Source of the DNA: Cellvibrionaceae bacterium | GTDB lineage: Bacteria > Pseudomonadota > Gammaproteobacteria > Pseudomonadales > Cellvibrionaceae | Assembly: GCA_021151615.1 (NCBI GenBank) | Contig: JAGKXA010000182.1 | Location: 1 to 17,545, forward strand | Direction of reading: 5' to 3' | Length of the DNA stretch: 17,545 bases | Program-made: the position numbers and the translations under genes | Shown here: positions 1-8,900 of the stretch, in pieces | Numbering within the stretch: position 1 is the first letter of the stretch | How the letters are laid out: each line of letters starts with the position of its first letter | Notes under the pieces: generated by a model | Told to the model about the DNA's origin: nothing | Seen by the model: the letters and a program-made list of their open reading frames with translations, nothing else | The model's database searches: none

Positions 1-978
1 AATGAGGCAACAGCCCCCTCGCTGGCGGTCGATGACCTGGTGACTGCCGAGCGCGAGCAATGGCCGGAGACCCTGGTTACCAATGCCCTGGCGCAACACG
101 CCCGCTTCATTAATAAGAATGTCTTTGGCCGTTTGGCAGACCGCAAAACCCAGAAAGAACTGATCGACTCCCTCGGCATAGCCACTGCCCCCTGGCGCAA
201 TGTGACCGGCGATATCACCGCCAACGAACTGCGCGATCAGTTGGGTGAGCGTGTCCTGCTAAAACGTCGCACGGGTGGTTACGATGGCAAAGGCCAACAC
301 TGGTTGCGCACCGATGATGATCAGGTACCGGATGACTGGCAGGGCGAAGCCATTGCCGAGCAGGCCATCAACTTTGATGAAGAAGTCTCTTTGGTGGGAG
401 TCCGTAATGCAGCCGGTGACTGCGTGTTTTATCCGCTTACCCTCAACCTGCATTTAAACGGCATTCTCTACGCATCCGTTGCCCCCCTCGCCCGCTTGCA
501 ATCACTGCAAGTGCAAGCGGAAGATATGCTCGGCAAGATCCTGAATGCGCTGGATTATGTCGGCGTTATGGCGATGGAAACTTTCCGTGTGGGCGACAAG
601 TTGCTCATCAACGAGCTGGCTCCACGTGTGCACAACTCAGGTCACTGGACCCAAGCCGGCGCCAGCATCAGCCAGTTCGAATATCACCTGCGCGCGGTAG
701 CCAATATGGCAACCCCGGAACCGCAAGTGATCGGCCAGAACGTGATGATCAACCTGATCGGTACCGACTATAACCCTGCCTGGCGCGACCTTTCCTGCGC
801 TCGCACCTACTGGTATGGCAAAGAAGTGCGACCGGGGCGCAAAGTGGGCCACATCAATATTGTGGGCAACTCGGTTACCGAAGTGCGTGAAACCCTGGTT
901 TTGCTGGGGGATTTACTCCCGGATCACCTTTATCCACAAGCCATTGAATGGAGTTTGGCGGCACTGGGATCTCTCTAA
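1..978 (+). CDS. purK: 5-(carboxyamino)imidazole ribonucleotide synthase PurK, 5' end outside window
   Basis: ATP-grasp ligase of de novo purine synthesis; it makes N5-carboxyaminoimidazole ribonucleotide from AIR, ATP and bicarbonate in the cytoplasm, ahead of the mutase PurE. The reading frame is open from base 1, so the start lies upstream. About 325 residues are present against roughly 355 in E. coli PurK, so only some 30-35 N-terminal residues (nucleotide-binding GxGQLG region) are missing. Visible family motifs are RRTGGYDGKGQ (ATP-grasp glycine-rich loop), VGVMAMETF, NELAPRVHNSGHWTQ and the C-terminal EVRPGRKVGHI. A GTG at 40 could be mistaken for a start, but the upstream codons continue the PurK alignment. 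purE is expected just upstream. Identification is very secure from the motifs. Confidence 0.96.
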   Translation, partial: NEATAPSLAVDDLVTAEREQWPETLVTNALAQHARFINKNVFGRLADRKTQKELIDSLGIATAPWRNVTGDITANELRDQLGERVLLKRRTGGYDGKGQHWLRTDDDQVPDDWQGEAIAEQAINFDEEVSLVGVRNAAGDCVFYPLTLNLHLNGILYASVAPLARLQSLQVQAEDMLGKILNALDYVGVMAMETFRVGDKLLINELAPRVHNSGHWTQAGASISQFEYHLRAVANMATPEPQVIGQNVMINLIGTDYNPAWRDLSCARTYWYGKEVRPGRKVGHINIVGNSVTEVRETLVLLGDLLPDHLYPQAIEWSLAALGSL

Positions 979-1025
979 TAGATCCCCGGTCGGAACCTGC
1001 CCGGCAGATTGCGACCCAAGATCTA
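979..1025 (+). terminator. nested imperfect hairpin after purK
   Basis: Immediately after the purK stop codon there are three nested inverted repeats: TAGATC (979-984) with GATCTA (1020-1025), GGTCG (988-992) with CGACC (1012-1016), and CTGC with GCAG around 997-1007. A T-rich stretch (TATTCTTTTTGTT) follows about 10 bases later. It may end the purK transcript, but the internal mismatches and the gap before the T-tract make it a non-standard intrinsic terminator. Confidence 0.4.
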
Positions 1026-1128
1026 GTTAGCCAAGTATTCTTTTTGTTAGATTTGGTTAATCTTTGCATCATCCTCGGGGTGGTTTGTGGTAATTTCCGC
1101 CCCCCGGATCATCACAAGGAATCTGCCG

Positions 1129-1815
1129 ATGTTCACCCTCCATATTGCCAACAAAAACTACTCATCCTGGTCGCTGCGTCCCTGGGTGTTGATGCGCACA
1201 CTCAACATTCCATTCGTAGAGCAGATACACCCGCTGGAGGTAGGCAATAGTTGGGCGAGCTACCGCAGTTTTTCCCCCAATGGTCGGGTACCCTGCCTGG
1301 TTGATGGTGCGCAATCCGTTTGGGATTCCCTCGCCATCACTGAATACCTTGCCGAAACCTATCCACTGGTGTGGCCCGCCGATAAAAACGCCCGCGCCTG
1401 GGCCCGTTCGGTAAGCGCAGAAATGCACTCCGGCTTTCAAACCCTGCGCAACGCCTGTGGCATGAGCTGTGGACATCGCATACAACTACATACAATCGCT
1501 CCAGCTTTGCAAAAAGACATAGACCGCATCAATGAGATCTGGAATCAGGGCCTCACCCAATTTGGCGGTCCCTTTTTAACTGGAAAAAGCTTCACCGCCG
1601 CTGACGCATTTTTCGCTCCGGTCGCCTTTCGTTTTCAAACCTATGGTTTAAAGGCAACCGGCGCCGGCGCCGATTACATGCAACAACTACTCGCTTTACC
1701 GGCAATGCTGGAATGGTATACAGCAAGCCTAAAGGAAACCTGGCGTGAGCCGGACCATGAAACTGAAATTCTCGCCGCAGGAAAATTGATTGCGGATCTA
1801 CGTGCAGGAGGCTGA
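1129..1815 (+). CDS. glutathione S-transferase family protein
   Basis: Predicted cytoplasmic GST-fold protein of 228 residues, usual length for the family. The N-terminal thioredoxin-like domain (about 1-80) carries NKNYSSWSLRPW near residue 8, where a serine of the SSWSLRPW motif is the expected glutathione-activating residue, then NGRVPCLVD with the cis-proline before the binding strand, and WDSLAITEYLAE holding the conserved D-S pair for the gamma-glutamyl group. The all-helical C-terminal domain (about 90-220) includes LTGKSFTAADAFFAP, the N-capping motif. I chose ATG 1129, preceded by AAGGA at 1116-1120; an in-frame ATG at 1087 would add 14 residues before the fold begins. It lies 6 bases upstream of the next gene and probably shares its transcript. 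The substrate cannot be told from sequence. Confidence 0.9.
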   Translation: MFTLHIANKNYSSWSLRPWVLMRTLNIPFVEQIHPLEVGNSWASYRSFSPNGRVPCLVDGAQSVWDSLAITEYLAETYPLVWPADKNARAWARSVSAEMHSGFQTLRNACGMSCGHRIQLHTIAPALQKDIDRINEIWNQGLTQFGGPFLTGKSFTAADAFFAPVAFRFQTYGLKATGAGADYMQQLLALPAMLEWYTASLKETWREPDHETEILAAGKLIADLRAGG

Positions 1816-1821
1816 TTAAAT

Positions 1822-2223
1822 ATGGAAACCGAGCTGGATTACGAAATCACCATTACCCATGCAGGTAACTATTTGCATGTAAATGCAAAAGGATTAGGCA
1901 GTTACGAGGGCGCGCTGGATATGTGGCAGCAAATCGCCCAGGCCTGCGAAAAACATCAGTGCTACAACATTCTTGGAGAACAATACCTGTTCGGTACACT
2001 CAGTACCCACGAAGCTTTAAATTATCCCGCCTTATTTAAAAAAGCTGGCATCACCAACAAACACAGAGTCGCCTGGGTAGATAAAAACCCCCGCACGCGT
2101 GAAATGACTGAATTCATTCGCAACGTGTTAGCCAATCGCCTGATTGGTAAAGGACGCTTGTTTAGTGACGTTGAAACCGCCAAACACTGGTTGCTTGGCG
2201 CCATAGCAAACGACGAACAATAA
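1822..2223 (+). CDS. small SpoIIAA-like (STAS-fold) protein, function unknown
   Basis: A 133-residue soluble protein without signal peptide or membrane segment. AGGAGG at 1806-1811, inside the end of the GST gene, serves ATG 1822, so the two are probably translated from one mRNA. Near residue 80 it has HRVAWVDKNPRTREMTEF, then FIRNVLANR, a GRLF motif and AKHWLL at the end. This strand/helix order and the closing 'A..WL' helix resemble SpoIIAA-like/STAS proteins that adjust host metabolism in ways not well known. The resemblance is from pattern memory, not an alignment, so the fold assignment is moderate and the function open. It is a real gene by its ribosome binding site, codon pattern and tight spacing. 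Confidence 0.7.
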   Translation: METELDYEITITHAGNYLHVNAKGLGSYEGALDMWQQIAQACEKHQCYNILGEQYLFGTLSTHEALNYPALFKKAGITNKHRVAWVDKNPRTREMTEFIRNVLANRLIGKGRLFSDVETAKHWLLGAIANDEQ

Positions 2224-2327
2224 CCTCTTTTACTGCTGCTTTTCCTGCTGCACTGTACATGTGCAGTACCAATGATTGGCTCCTCATTTTTGACAAAAAA
2301 CCTGCCCCTTACTAAGGTTGATAACAG

Positions 2328-2348
2328 AGACGCTTCCTGCAAGCGTCT
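2328..2348 (+). terminator. hairpin ending the GST/SpoIIAA-like transcript
   Basis: Perfect 8-bp inverted repeat AGACGCTT / AAGCGTCT with a 5-base loop, followed by TGTTAATT. The T-tract is weak, so termination is likely but not certain. It lies between the small SpoIIAA-like gene and the chemoreceptor gene. Confidence 0.5.
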
Positions 2349-2351
2349 TGT

Positions 2352-2379
2352 TAATTCATACCTACAACTAATTCATACC
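2352..2379 (+). repeat. direct repeat TAATTCATACC x2, 17-base period
   Basis: TAATTCATACC occurs at 2352-2362 and exactly again at 2369-2379. It is 66-93 bases upstream of the chemoreceptor start, in the only space available for its promoter. The spacing, near one and a half helical turns, would suit a regulator binding tandem sites, but no regulator is identified and chance cannot be excluded. Confidence 0.3.
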
Positions 2380-2444
2380 CATAACTAACGTTTTTCGGCC
2401 AACCTCCATCTGGCATCTACTCTTTTGGCATCAAGGAGCATTCC

Positions 2445-3950
2445 ATGTTTCAAAATATGAAAGTCGCCATGCGCTTAAGCCTGCTGGCGGGTACTCTAGT
2501 GTTACTGATGATTCTGATTGGCGTGCTCGGAATCAAGGGGATGCGCGATGCCAATCAGGGCATGCACACAGTTTACGTTGATCGTGTTGAACCCATGCGC
2601 GACCTGAAAGAAGTGATCGACAATTTCGCATTGATATTAGTGGACATCCCGCAAAAAACTGTTAAAGGCATTATCAGCCCGCAAGAAGCGTTAAAAATCA
2701 CCCAAGAGACCTTGCCCGCCACGGACAAAATATGGGAGGCCTATCTGCAAACTTATTTGATTGATGAAGAGAAAAAACTCATCAAGCAAGCGTCTCCATT
2801 GATAGAACAAACCCACAAGCAACTCACAGATTTGCAAAGCTGGTACGCCAATAACAACGTAACAGCTATTAGCAGTTTTACCCAAACTGGCATCTACCCG
2901 ATTTTTGATCCACTGAATGAAGTTTTCACGGCGCTCAATAAATTACAGGTACGTGTAGCGAAAGAAGAATACGAACGCTCGACCCAGCGTTATGAAAGCA
3001 CCCTGACAATTAACACCACCATCATTATGCTCAGTATTTTGATTGCGATTGCGCTCAGCTATTTAATTACCCGCAGCATTATCCGGCAATTAGGTGGCGA
3101 ACCCAATTACACCGCCGATGTTATTTATCGCATTGCCGAAGGCGATTTGTCTGTAAAGGTAAATATCAAGCACCAGGATCAAAGCAGTATTCTGTTTGCA
3201 ATTCGCCAAATGGTGAGCAAACTTTCCGAGATTATTGGTGATGTGCGCTCAACTGCCGATTCACTTTCTTCTGCGTCAGAAGAATTAAGTGCAACGGCGC
3301 AATCACTCAGCCAGTCTGCAACACAGCAAGCAGCGAGCATTGAAGAAACCAGCGCATCCATGGAGGAAATTACCGCGTCTATTGGCCAGAACAATGACAA
3401 TGCCAAAGTAACCGATAATATCGCCAGCAAGAGCGCCAAAGAAGCCAACGATGGCGGCGCCGCCGTTAAAAACACTGTGGATGCTATGCGTAAAATTGCA
3501 GAAAAAATCAGTGTAATTGATGACATTGCCTACCAAACCAATTTGCTTGCACTTAACGCTGCGATTGAAGCCGGGCGTGCGGGTGAGCATGGGCGCGGCT
3601 TTGCCGTGGTGGCCAGCGAAGTACGCAAGCTGGCAGCACGCAGCCAAACTGCCGCAAAAGAAATTGGTGAGCTGGCAGGAGGCTCAGTGAAATTGGCAGA
3701 AAGTGCAGGAAAATTACTGGATGAAATTGTTCCTGCTATTAAAAAGACGGCTGACCTGGTACAAGAAATTTCTGCTGCAAGCGATGAGCAAACTATGGGA
3801 GCAAATCAAATTACTATCGCTATTTCGCAAATCAGCATTGCAACACAACAAAATTCATCTTCGGCAGAAGAACTATATTCAACCGCAGAGGAACTTACTA
3901 ACCAAGCTACACAACTACAACAAACCATGGAGTATTTTAAATTAAAGTAA
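2445..3950 (+). CDS. methyl-accepting chemotaxis protein (4HB sensor, HAMP, MCP signalling domain)
   Basis: Inner-membrane chemoreceptor of 501 residues that would signal through CheW/CheA. The order is a short cytoplasmic N-terminus, TM1 (about 11-31), a periplasmic helical ligand-binding domain of about 155 residues resembling the 4HB_MCP type, TM2 (about 190-210), HAMP (about 212-262) and the long coiled-coil signalling domain. The conserved hairpin tip runs from about residue 357 and includes DDIAYQTNLLALNAAIEAG and GRGFAVVASEVRKLA. Start ATG 2445 follows AAGGAG at a 7-base distance. The C-terminus ends MEYFKLK, without the NWETF-type pentapeptide that binds CheR/CheB, so adaptation probably relies on neighbouring receptors. 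No che genes are nearby. The ligand is unknown. Confidence 0.95.
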   Translation: MFQNMKVAMRLSLLAGTLVLLMILIGVLGIKGMRDANQGMHTVYVDRVEPMRDLKEVIDNFALILVDIPQKTVKGIISPQEALKITQETLPATDKIWEAYLQTYLIDEEKKLIKQASPLIEQTHKQLTDLQSWYANNNVTAISSFTQTGIYPIFDPLNEVFTALNKLQVRVAKEEYERSTQRYESTLTINTTIIMLSILIAIALSYLITRSIIRQLGGEPNYTADVIYRIAEGDLSVKVNIKHQDQSSILFAIRQMVSKLSEIIGDVRSTADSLSSASEELSATAQSLSQSATQQAASIEETSASMEEITASIGQNNDNAKVTDNIASKSAKEANDGGAAVKNTVDAMRKIAEKISVIDDIAYQTNLLALNAAIEAGRAGEHGRGFAVVASEVRKLAARSQTAAKEIGELAGGSVKLAESAGKLLDEIVPAIKKTADLVQEISAASDEQTMGANQITIAISQISIATQQNSSSAEELYSTAEELTNQATQLQQTMEYFKLK

Positions 3951-3978
3951 ATGTATGTTTACTCCAAAAAGTTTGCAT

Positions 3979-4006
3979 AAAAAGCCCTGGATCTGCAGGG
4001 CTTTTT
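3979..4006. terminator. bidirectional intrinsic terminator between convergent genes
   Basis: AAAAAGCCCTG, a 6-base loop, then CAGGGCTTTTT: an 11-bp stem with an A-tract on the left and a T-tract on the right. It works in both orientations and serves the chemoreceptor gene (+) and the OmpA-family gene (-), which converge here. Confidence 0.9.
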
Positions 4007-4030
4007 GTTAGCTATAAGAAAAGCAATACC

Positions 4031-5761
4031 TTATAAAATCCACACTTCCACACGGCGATTCATCCGACGCCCTTCCTCTGACTTACTGCTTGCTAGAGGC
4101 GCTTCCTCACCCATGCCGCGCGCGATCAGCGGATATATACCTCGCGCGACCAAGTGTTGCTCGACCACCTTGGCGCGCCGCAAAGACAATTCCTCATTTT
4201 GGGCTTTATCACCTTCGCTATCGGAGAAACCAAATAATTGCACACGCTTGGGCGAATTAACTTCCATATATTTCACCAACCGCTCAAGGTCGCTAATTGC
4301 TTTGGTATCCAGCTCATCGCTACCATCTTTAAAGCGGAAGTTAATTGATAGTCGTTGTGAACGCAGAGTCAGGTCACGCATTTCTTCCGGGTAGAAGCTG
4401 TTATTAAACGGCTGACCGGTTTTAATATTTTGCGAGACCAGGCCTATATCTTCCACAATACTTTGGCCGCGCTCGGTTGCGCTGAATTTAACAAACTCCT
4501 CTGCCTCGGCATTCATATTTTTTTGGGGCAAATAAAAATACAGGCGGCGCGCTAACGGATAGTCTTCTGTGCTCACGGTAAAGTGGGTTGGCATTATTGC
4601 CTTGGATGTTTTAGATGCCGAGATTGCCATCAACCTGGCGCGACGCACATACGGCAAGCCGATAAAACCAATCGCACCCGACTCCTGTGCAACAGCATCG
4701 GATAATGCGGTACTGGATTCAATGCGCTTGGCGGTCATCACCAAACTGGCTTTAGCAGGGTCGAGCACCATACTTTTAAACGAATCCCAGGTGCCGGAAT
4801 TTTCATCGCGCGCATACACTTTGATGGGTAAATTTGGCCCACCCAGTTCAGACCAATTAGTGACCTCACCGGAAAATATTTTTACCAGTTCAGGGATGGC
4901 TAATTGAGTTAACGGATTTTTAGTATCCGTAATAATCGCCAGACCATCCAATCCGATAATATGTTCTGCGCCGGGTTCGGTTAGATCACCGACCTTTGTT
5001 ATCAGTAATTCGCGTTCCTGCTCTTTAATGCGACGCGATGACATGCCCAACTCCGCTTTATCTTGCTGCAAATCAGTAAATGCAGTGCTGGATCCATGGG
5101 CATGAATTTCAATAAATTCTATGTGGCCATTTAATTCAGCACTGACTGCTTTTTCAACCGGAGTATTGCCTTGCTGGGTTTTAATATTAGTTGCGCCGCG
5201 CGCCATAAAATAAGACTCCACCAGACGCGGTGTCAGCTTTTCACCAACCGTGTTGGAGCCATGTACGCGAAACAAAGGTTTGGTGGCTCGCACTAATTGT
5301 CCAGCGGCAGTATAACTTGCCTGTTCACGTGGTTTTACTGCCGATTGCACTTTAGTCGACGCCACAGCCTCAAGTAAAAAAACCTGACCTGCATCCAGTG
5401 GCAAAAAGGAGCGCAATAAATATCCACCCAGAATTAATAACAAGGCACAGGCAGTTGTTGCATAACCACCCATTTTTATTACATAGCGGCTCTTCCTTTT
5501 TAGTTTGAACTCATCACCCGTATGGGTTGCTGTGACAATAGTGTCTTCCATCTGGCGCACATCCCACACCAGTTGGGTTAATTCTTCATTATTTGCCTGT
5601 AAGGCTTTTTCCAATAACTCAGCCCGGTATTCTTCATCCTTAAGCACCATATTCAGCGGAATATGCATTTTTAGATGCGCTTCGCACAACCGCTTTAAAT
5701 TCCATAATTTATCAACCAGGGCCACGTTGTAATGCATATGCTTGTGGTGTTTGGGGGACAT
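4031..5761 (-). CDS. membrane-anchored PstS-like substrate-binding / OmpA peptidoglycan-binding protein
   Basis: A 576-residue protein in three parts. Residues 1-96 are cytoplasmic, helical and charged, with no recognised domain. One TM helix follows at about 97-116 (MGGYATTACALLLILGGYLL), placing the rest in the periplasm. Residues ~164-440 resemble the PstS phosphate-binding family: VHGSNTVGEKL, GMSSRRIKEQE, an IFSGEVTNWSELGG motif and ARDENSGTWDSF, the region that holds the anion. Residues ~465-576 are an OmpA C-terminal domain with FGFSDSEGD (Asp514) and LSLRRAKVV, the peptidoglycan diaminopimelate-binding pattern. PstS-OmpA combinations are known; the N-terminal cytoplasmic part is less usual. 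No pst transporter genes are near, so it may be a sensor or cell-wall-tethered binding protein. The ribosome site before ATG 5761 is weak; ATG 5737 (start MHYNVALV) is an alternative. Confidence 0.88.
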   Translation of the reverse strand: MSPKHHKHMHYNVALVDKLWNLKRLCEAHLKMHIPLNMVLKDEEYRAELLEKALQANNEELTQLVWDVRQMEDTIVTATHTGDEFKLKRKSRYVIKMGGYATTACALLLILGGYLLRSFLPLDAGQVFLLEAVASTKVQSAVKPREQASYTAAGQLVRATKPLFRVHGSNTVGEKLTPRLVESYFMARGATNIKTQQGNTPVEKAVSAELNGHIEFIEIHAHGSSTAFTDLQQDKAELGMSSRRIKEQERELLITKVGDLTEPGAEHIIGLDGLAIITDTKNPLTQLAIPELVKIFSGEVTNWSELGGPNLPIKVYARDENSGTWDSFKSMVLDPAKASLVMTAKRIESSTALSDAVAQESGAIGFIGLPYVRRARLMAISASKTSKAIMPTHFTVSTEDYPLARRLYFYLPQKNMNAEAEEFVKFSATERGQSIVEDIGLVSQNIKTGQPFNNSFYPEEMRDLTLRSQRLSINFRFKDGSDELDTKAISDLERLVKYMEVNSPKRVQLFGFSDSEGDKAQNEELSLRRAKVVEQHLVARGIYPLIARGMGEEAPLASSKSEEGRRMNRRVEVWIL

Positions 5762-5805
5762 AGGGATGCTCTACTGACGAGGGAGGGAATTTATCCTGCA
5801 GCAGC

Positions 5806-5837
5806 AAAAAAAAGCCCGCCATTGGATAATGGCGGGC
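5806..5837 (-). terminator. strong intrinsic terminator of the GH3-SGNH gene
   Basis: Read on the - strand, GCCCGCCATT pairs perfectly with AATGGCGGGC around a 4-base loop and is followed by eight T residues. It lies about 80 bases past the stop of the GH3-SGNH gene and before the start of the next - strand gene, so it separates the two transcripts. Confidence 0.92.
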
Positions 5838-5914
5838 ACTATATGACGACTTTGTTACAAGCGAATTACAATTTGTAAAAATGTCTCACCACAAATGTGC
5901 AACAAATCAAGACA

Positions 5915-8900
5915 TTATTTGAGCAGCTTTTTTAATTCCGGAACAAGCGCTTTTGCGTAAAGCTCATAACCATATTCATGGGGATGCAATAAATCCGGCA
6001 TAACCTTTTCCTCCAAAACTCCGTCTTTGGTCAGGAACACTGAATTAATATTGGCGAAATAGATGTGATTGTTGTCGGCGTAATTTTTAATAATGGCGTT
6101 GACCTGTTCATTAATCAAACGTAACTCGCCATCTGGCTTGGCATCGCGCGGGAAAATCGCTAATAACAGTATTTTGGTATTAGGCAAACGCTGCTGCAAA
6201 TCCACAATAATTTTCTTAATGCCCGCTGCGGTGGTACGTGGATTTTCACGGCGATGGCCCGCATTATTGGTACCAATCATCAATACCGCGACCTTGGGGT
6301 TTAATCCAGTCACCGCATCATGTTGCAAACGCCAGAGCACATTCTCTGTGCGATCGCCGCCAAAACCAATTCCAAAAGCGTTAAACGGAGCCAGGTATTT
6401 ATTCCAGGCCACCAGACCTTCTTTCTCCCAGCCCTGAGTGATTGAGTCGCCAATCATGAGCACATCAATTTTTCCGCCGTTGGCCAGGGTTGCTTTCGCA
6501 TCAGCAATTTTTTGTTGGTGACGCGGCAACCACCAATCGATTGACCACCACTCATTCAACATATCCGGTGTTACGGATTGAGTGCGGTAATCGGCACACT
6601 CTTGCAAAGCAGCAGCTTTGGGGGTTTTGATTAACAGTTCAACATTGGCAACAGATACTTCACCTGCACCACCGGTTTCCAATGCGAACGGCATTGTCAC
6701 TGCGCTGAAATTATCCTCATCGTGTTTGAAACAACGCAATGGCACATACACTTTCTGCCAGCCCTTGCCTACCAATTCGCGCGCCTGCAAAGTGAATGGC
6801 ACCTGGCGATCGCATCCATCTTTTTTACATTCCATTTTGAATGAGACGCCGCCTTTGGCAAGTTCATTGATTTTAATATCCAATGACAATACGCCGGTTT
6901 TCATATGCGCGCTTAAATCCAATGGTTCACCAGATTCCAGGGTCATACCTGCCCGCCAGGTATCCTTCCAACTAAACGTTAGCGCATCTTCCTGCACATC
7001 TTTATCACTGGTTTGTATTTTTACATCACCTTTCGGTAAGGCCGCAAACGCACCGCTCAAAATTTGCTGGCGCTCGTAATTTTCAATAAAGATATGCCAG
7101 GGCTCCAGCGGACGACGCACATAGAGTTTGATATCTTGCGGCTCGCCACTGGCAACACCTTTCACATCTTCCGGTAAATTGGTTGGGCCAGTTTTACCAG
7201 CGGCATAATTCAAACCGTAACCCAGTTTAAATAAAGGATCGTATTGTTTGTGGTGTGGGTTCAACACATCCTGCAGTGGCAACTTCGGCCAGGAGAAAGA
7301 GAGTGTGCCGAGGAAATCAAAATTAGGTGTGCCATCCGTTTTAGCAATCAACACATCGGCAACACCGGCGCCTTCGGTACCGGGTAACCAGGCGGCAACA
7401 AAGGCATCGGATGCATTTAATTCCGGATTAACCCAGAGTGGACGGCCCGACAAAAACACTGACACAATCGGAATACCATGCGCCTTTAATTTTTTCAGTA
7501 ACGCGAGGCTTTTCTTTTTGGCCGGTTCAAATTCCAAAGTATCGCGATCGCCACTGCCTTCAGCGTAAGGATTTTCACCGAAGACAACAATGGCTACATC
7601 GGGCTTTTGCGCATATGAGCCATCGACAGATAAAATTGTTTTACCGCCGGCAACATCTACCGCCGTTTTAATTCCGCTGTAAATAGATGTTGCACCAGGG
7701 AAGCGATGATTTTCGCTTGCATCGCTAATACCTTGCCACCAGACGCTCCAGCCACCCGCTTGCTTGCCAATATTATCGGCGCCATCACCCGCCACCAAAA
7801 TGGTTTGCTGCGGTTTGATCGGCAACACTGAGTTAGTATTTTTTAACAGCACCAGGCTTTCACGCACCGCCTGACGCGCAATCGCACGATGTTCGGCACT
7901 GCCGACAACCGATTGATTTGCGGCGTTAGCACGTTGCGACGGTTTTTTATCCCACAGGCCTGCACGCATTTTCACTCGCAGGATTCTGCGCACTGCATCA
8001 TCCAGACGCGCTTGCGAAATTTCACCGGATTTCACTTGCCTGAGTGTATTGTCAATCATGGCTTTCCAGTCATAGGTCACCATGAGCAAATCGATACCGG
8101 CATTAATGGCTTGTGGGCAGGAGTCATTCGTGCAACCGGGAACCTGGCCATGACCATTCCAGTCACCCACGACCAAACCATCAAAGCCCATGCGATTTTT
8201 TAATACCTCGGTCAACAAATATTTATTGCCGTGCATCTTCTCGCCATTCCATTCAGAGAAGCTGGCCATCACCGTTTGTACGCCGGCATCCAGTGCTGGG
8301 ACATAACCGGCGTTGTGAATTTTAATTAATTCTTTTTCTGTAATACGCGCATTCCCTTGGTCATCACCGCCATCGGTTCCACCATCGGCAAGAAAATGTT
8401 TTGCAGTCGCAATCACATGGTCTTCACTGAGAAATTCGCTACTGTTTACCTTGCCTTGCAACCCCTCCACCATTGCCGATGCATATTCAGCAACCAACTT
8501 TGGATTCTCCGAATAACTTTCGTAGGTGCGCCCCCAGCGATCATTTTGCGCAACAGCCAGCGTTGGCGCGAACACCCATTCAACCCCCGTCGCGCGCACT
8601 TCTTTTGCCGTCGCCGCACCTATCTGACGAATTAATTCCGGATTATGCGCTGCGCCCAAGCCGATGTTATGTGGGAACAAAGTTGCGCCGGTTAAATTGT
8701 TGTGGCCGTGAACCGCATCAGAGCCCCAGAAAATCGGCACGGCTTGTTTGCCATCACTGGTATCCATGGAAGCGTCGTAGAGCTTATCGAGAAATTCTAC
8801 CCAATCCTTCGCTTTGGCATTCTCAATGCGATTGGGCATGGAGCCACCGCCATTCAACACTGAACCCAAATGGTATTTTTTAATATCCTCCGGTGTTACG

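Noticed and set aside
40..978. purK as a complete 312-residue gene from GTG 40
   Set aside because: The same frame is open to base 1 and the upstream codons extend the PurK match, so the start lies outside the window.
2249..2279. CTGCAC/GTGCAG and CCAATGATTGG palindromes after the SpoIIAA-like gene
   Set aside because: Short stems with no T-tract; the hairpin at 2328 is a better terminator, and nothing ties them to a regulator.
3179..3647. Two ~115-codon - strand frames inside the chemoreceptor gene
   Set aside because: They mirror the coiled-coil signalling domain; no start signals and no independent support.
6093..8883. Several 70-150-codon + strand frames opposite the GH3-SGNH gene
   Set aside because: The - strand has all catalytic motifs over the full length; the + strand frames have no recognisable motifs and are shadows.
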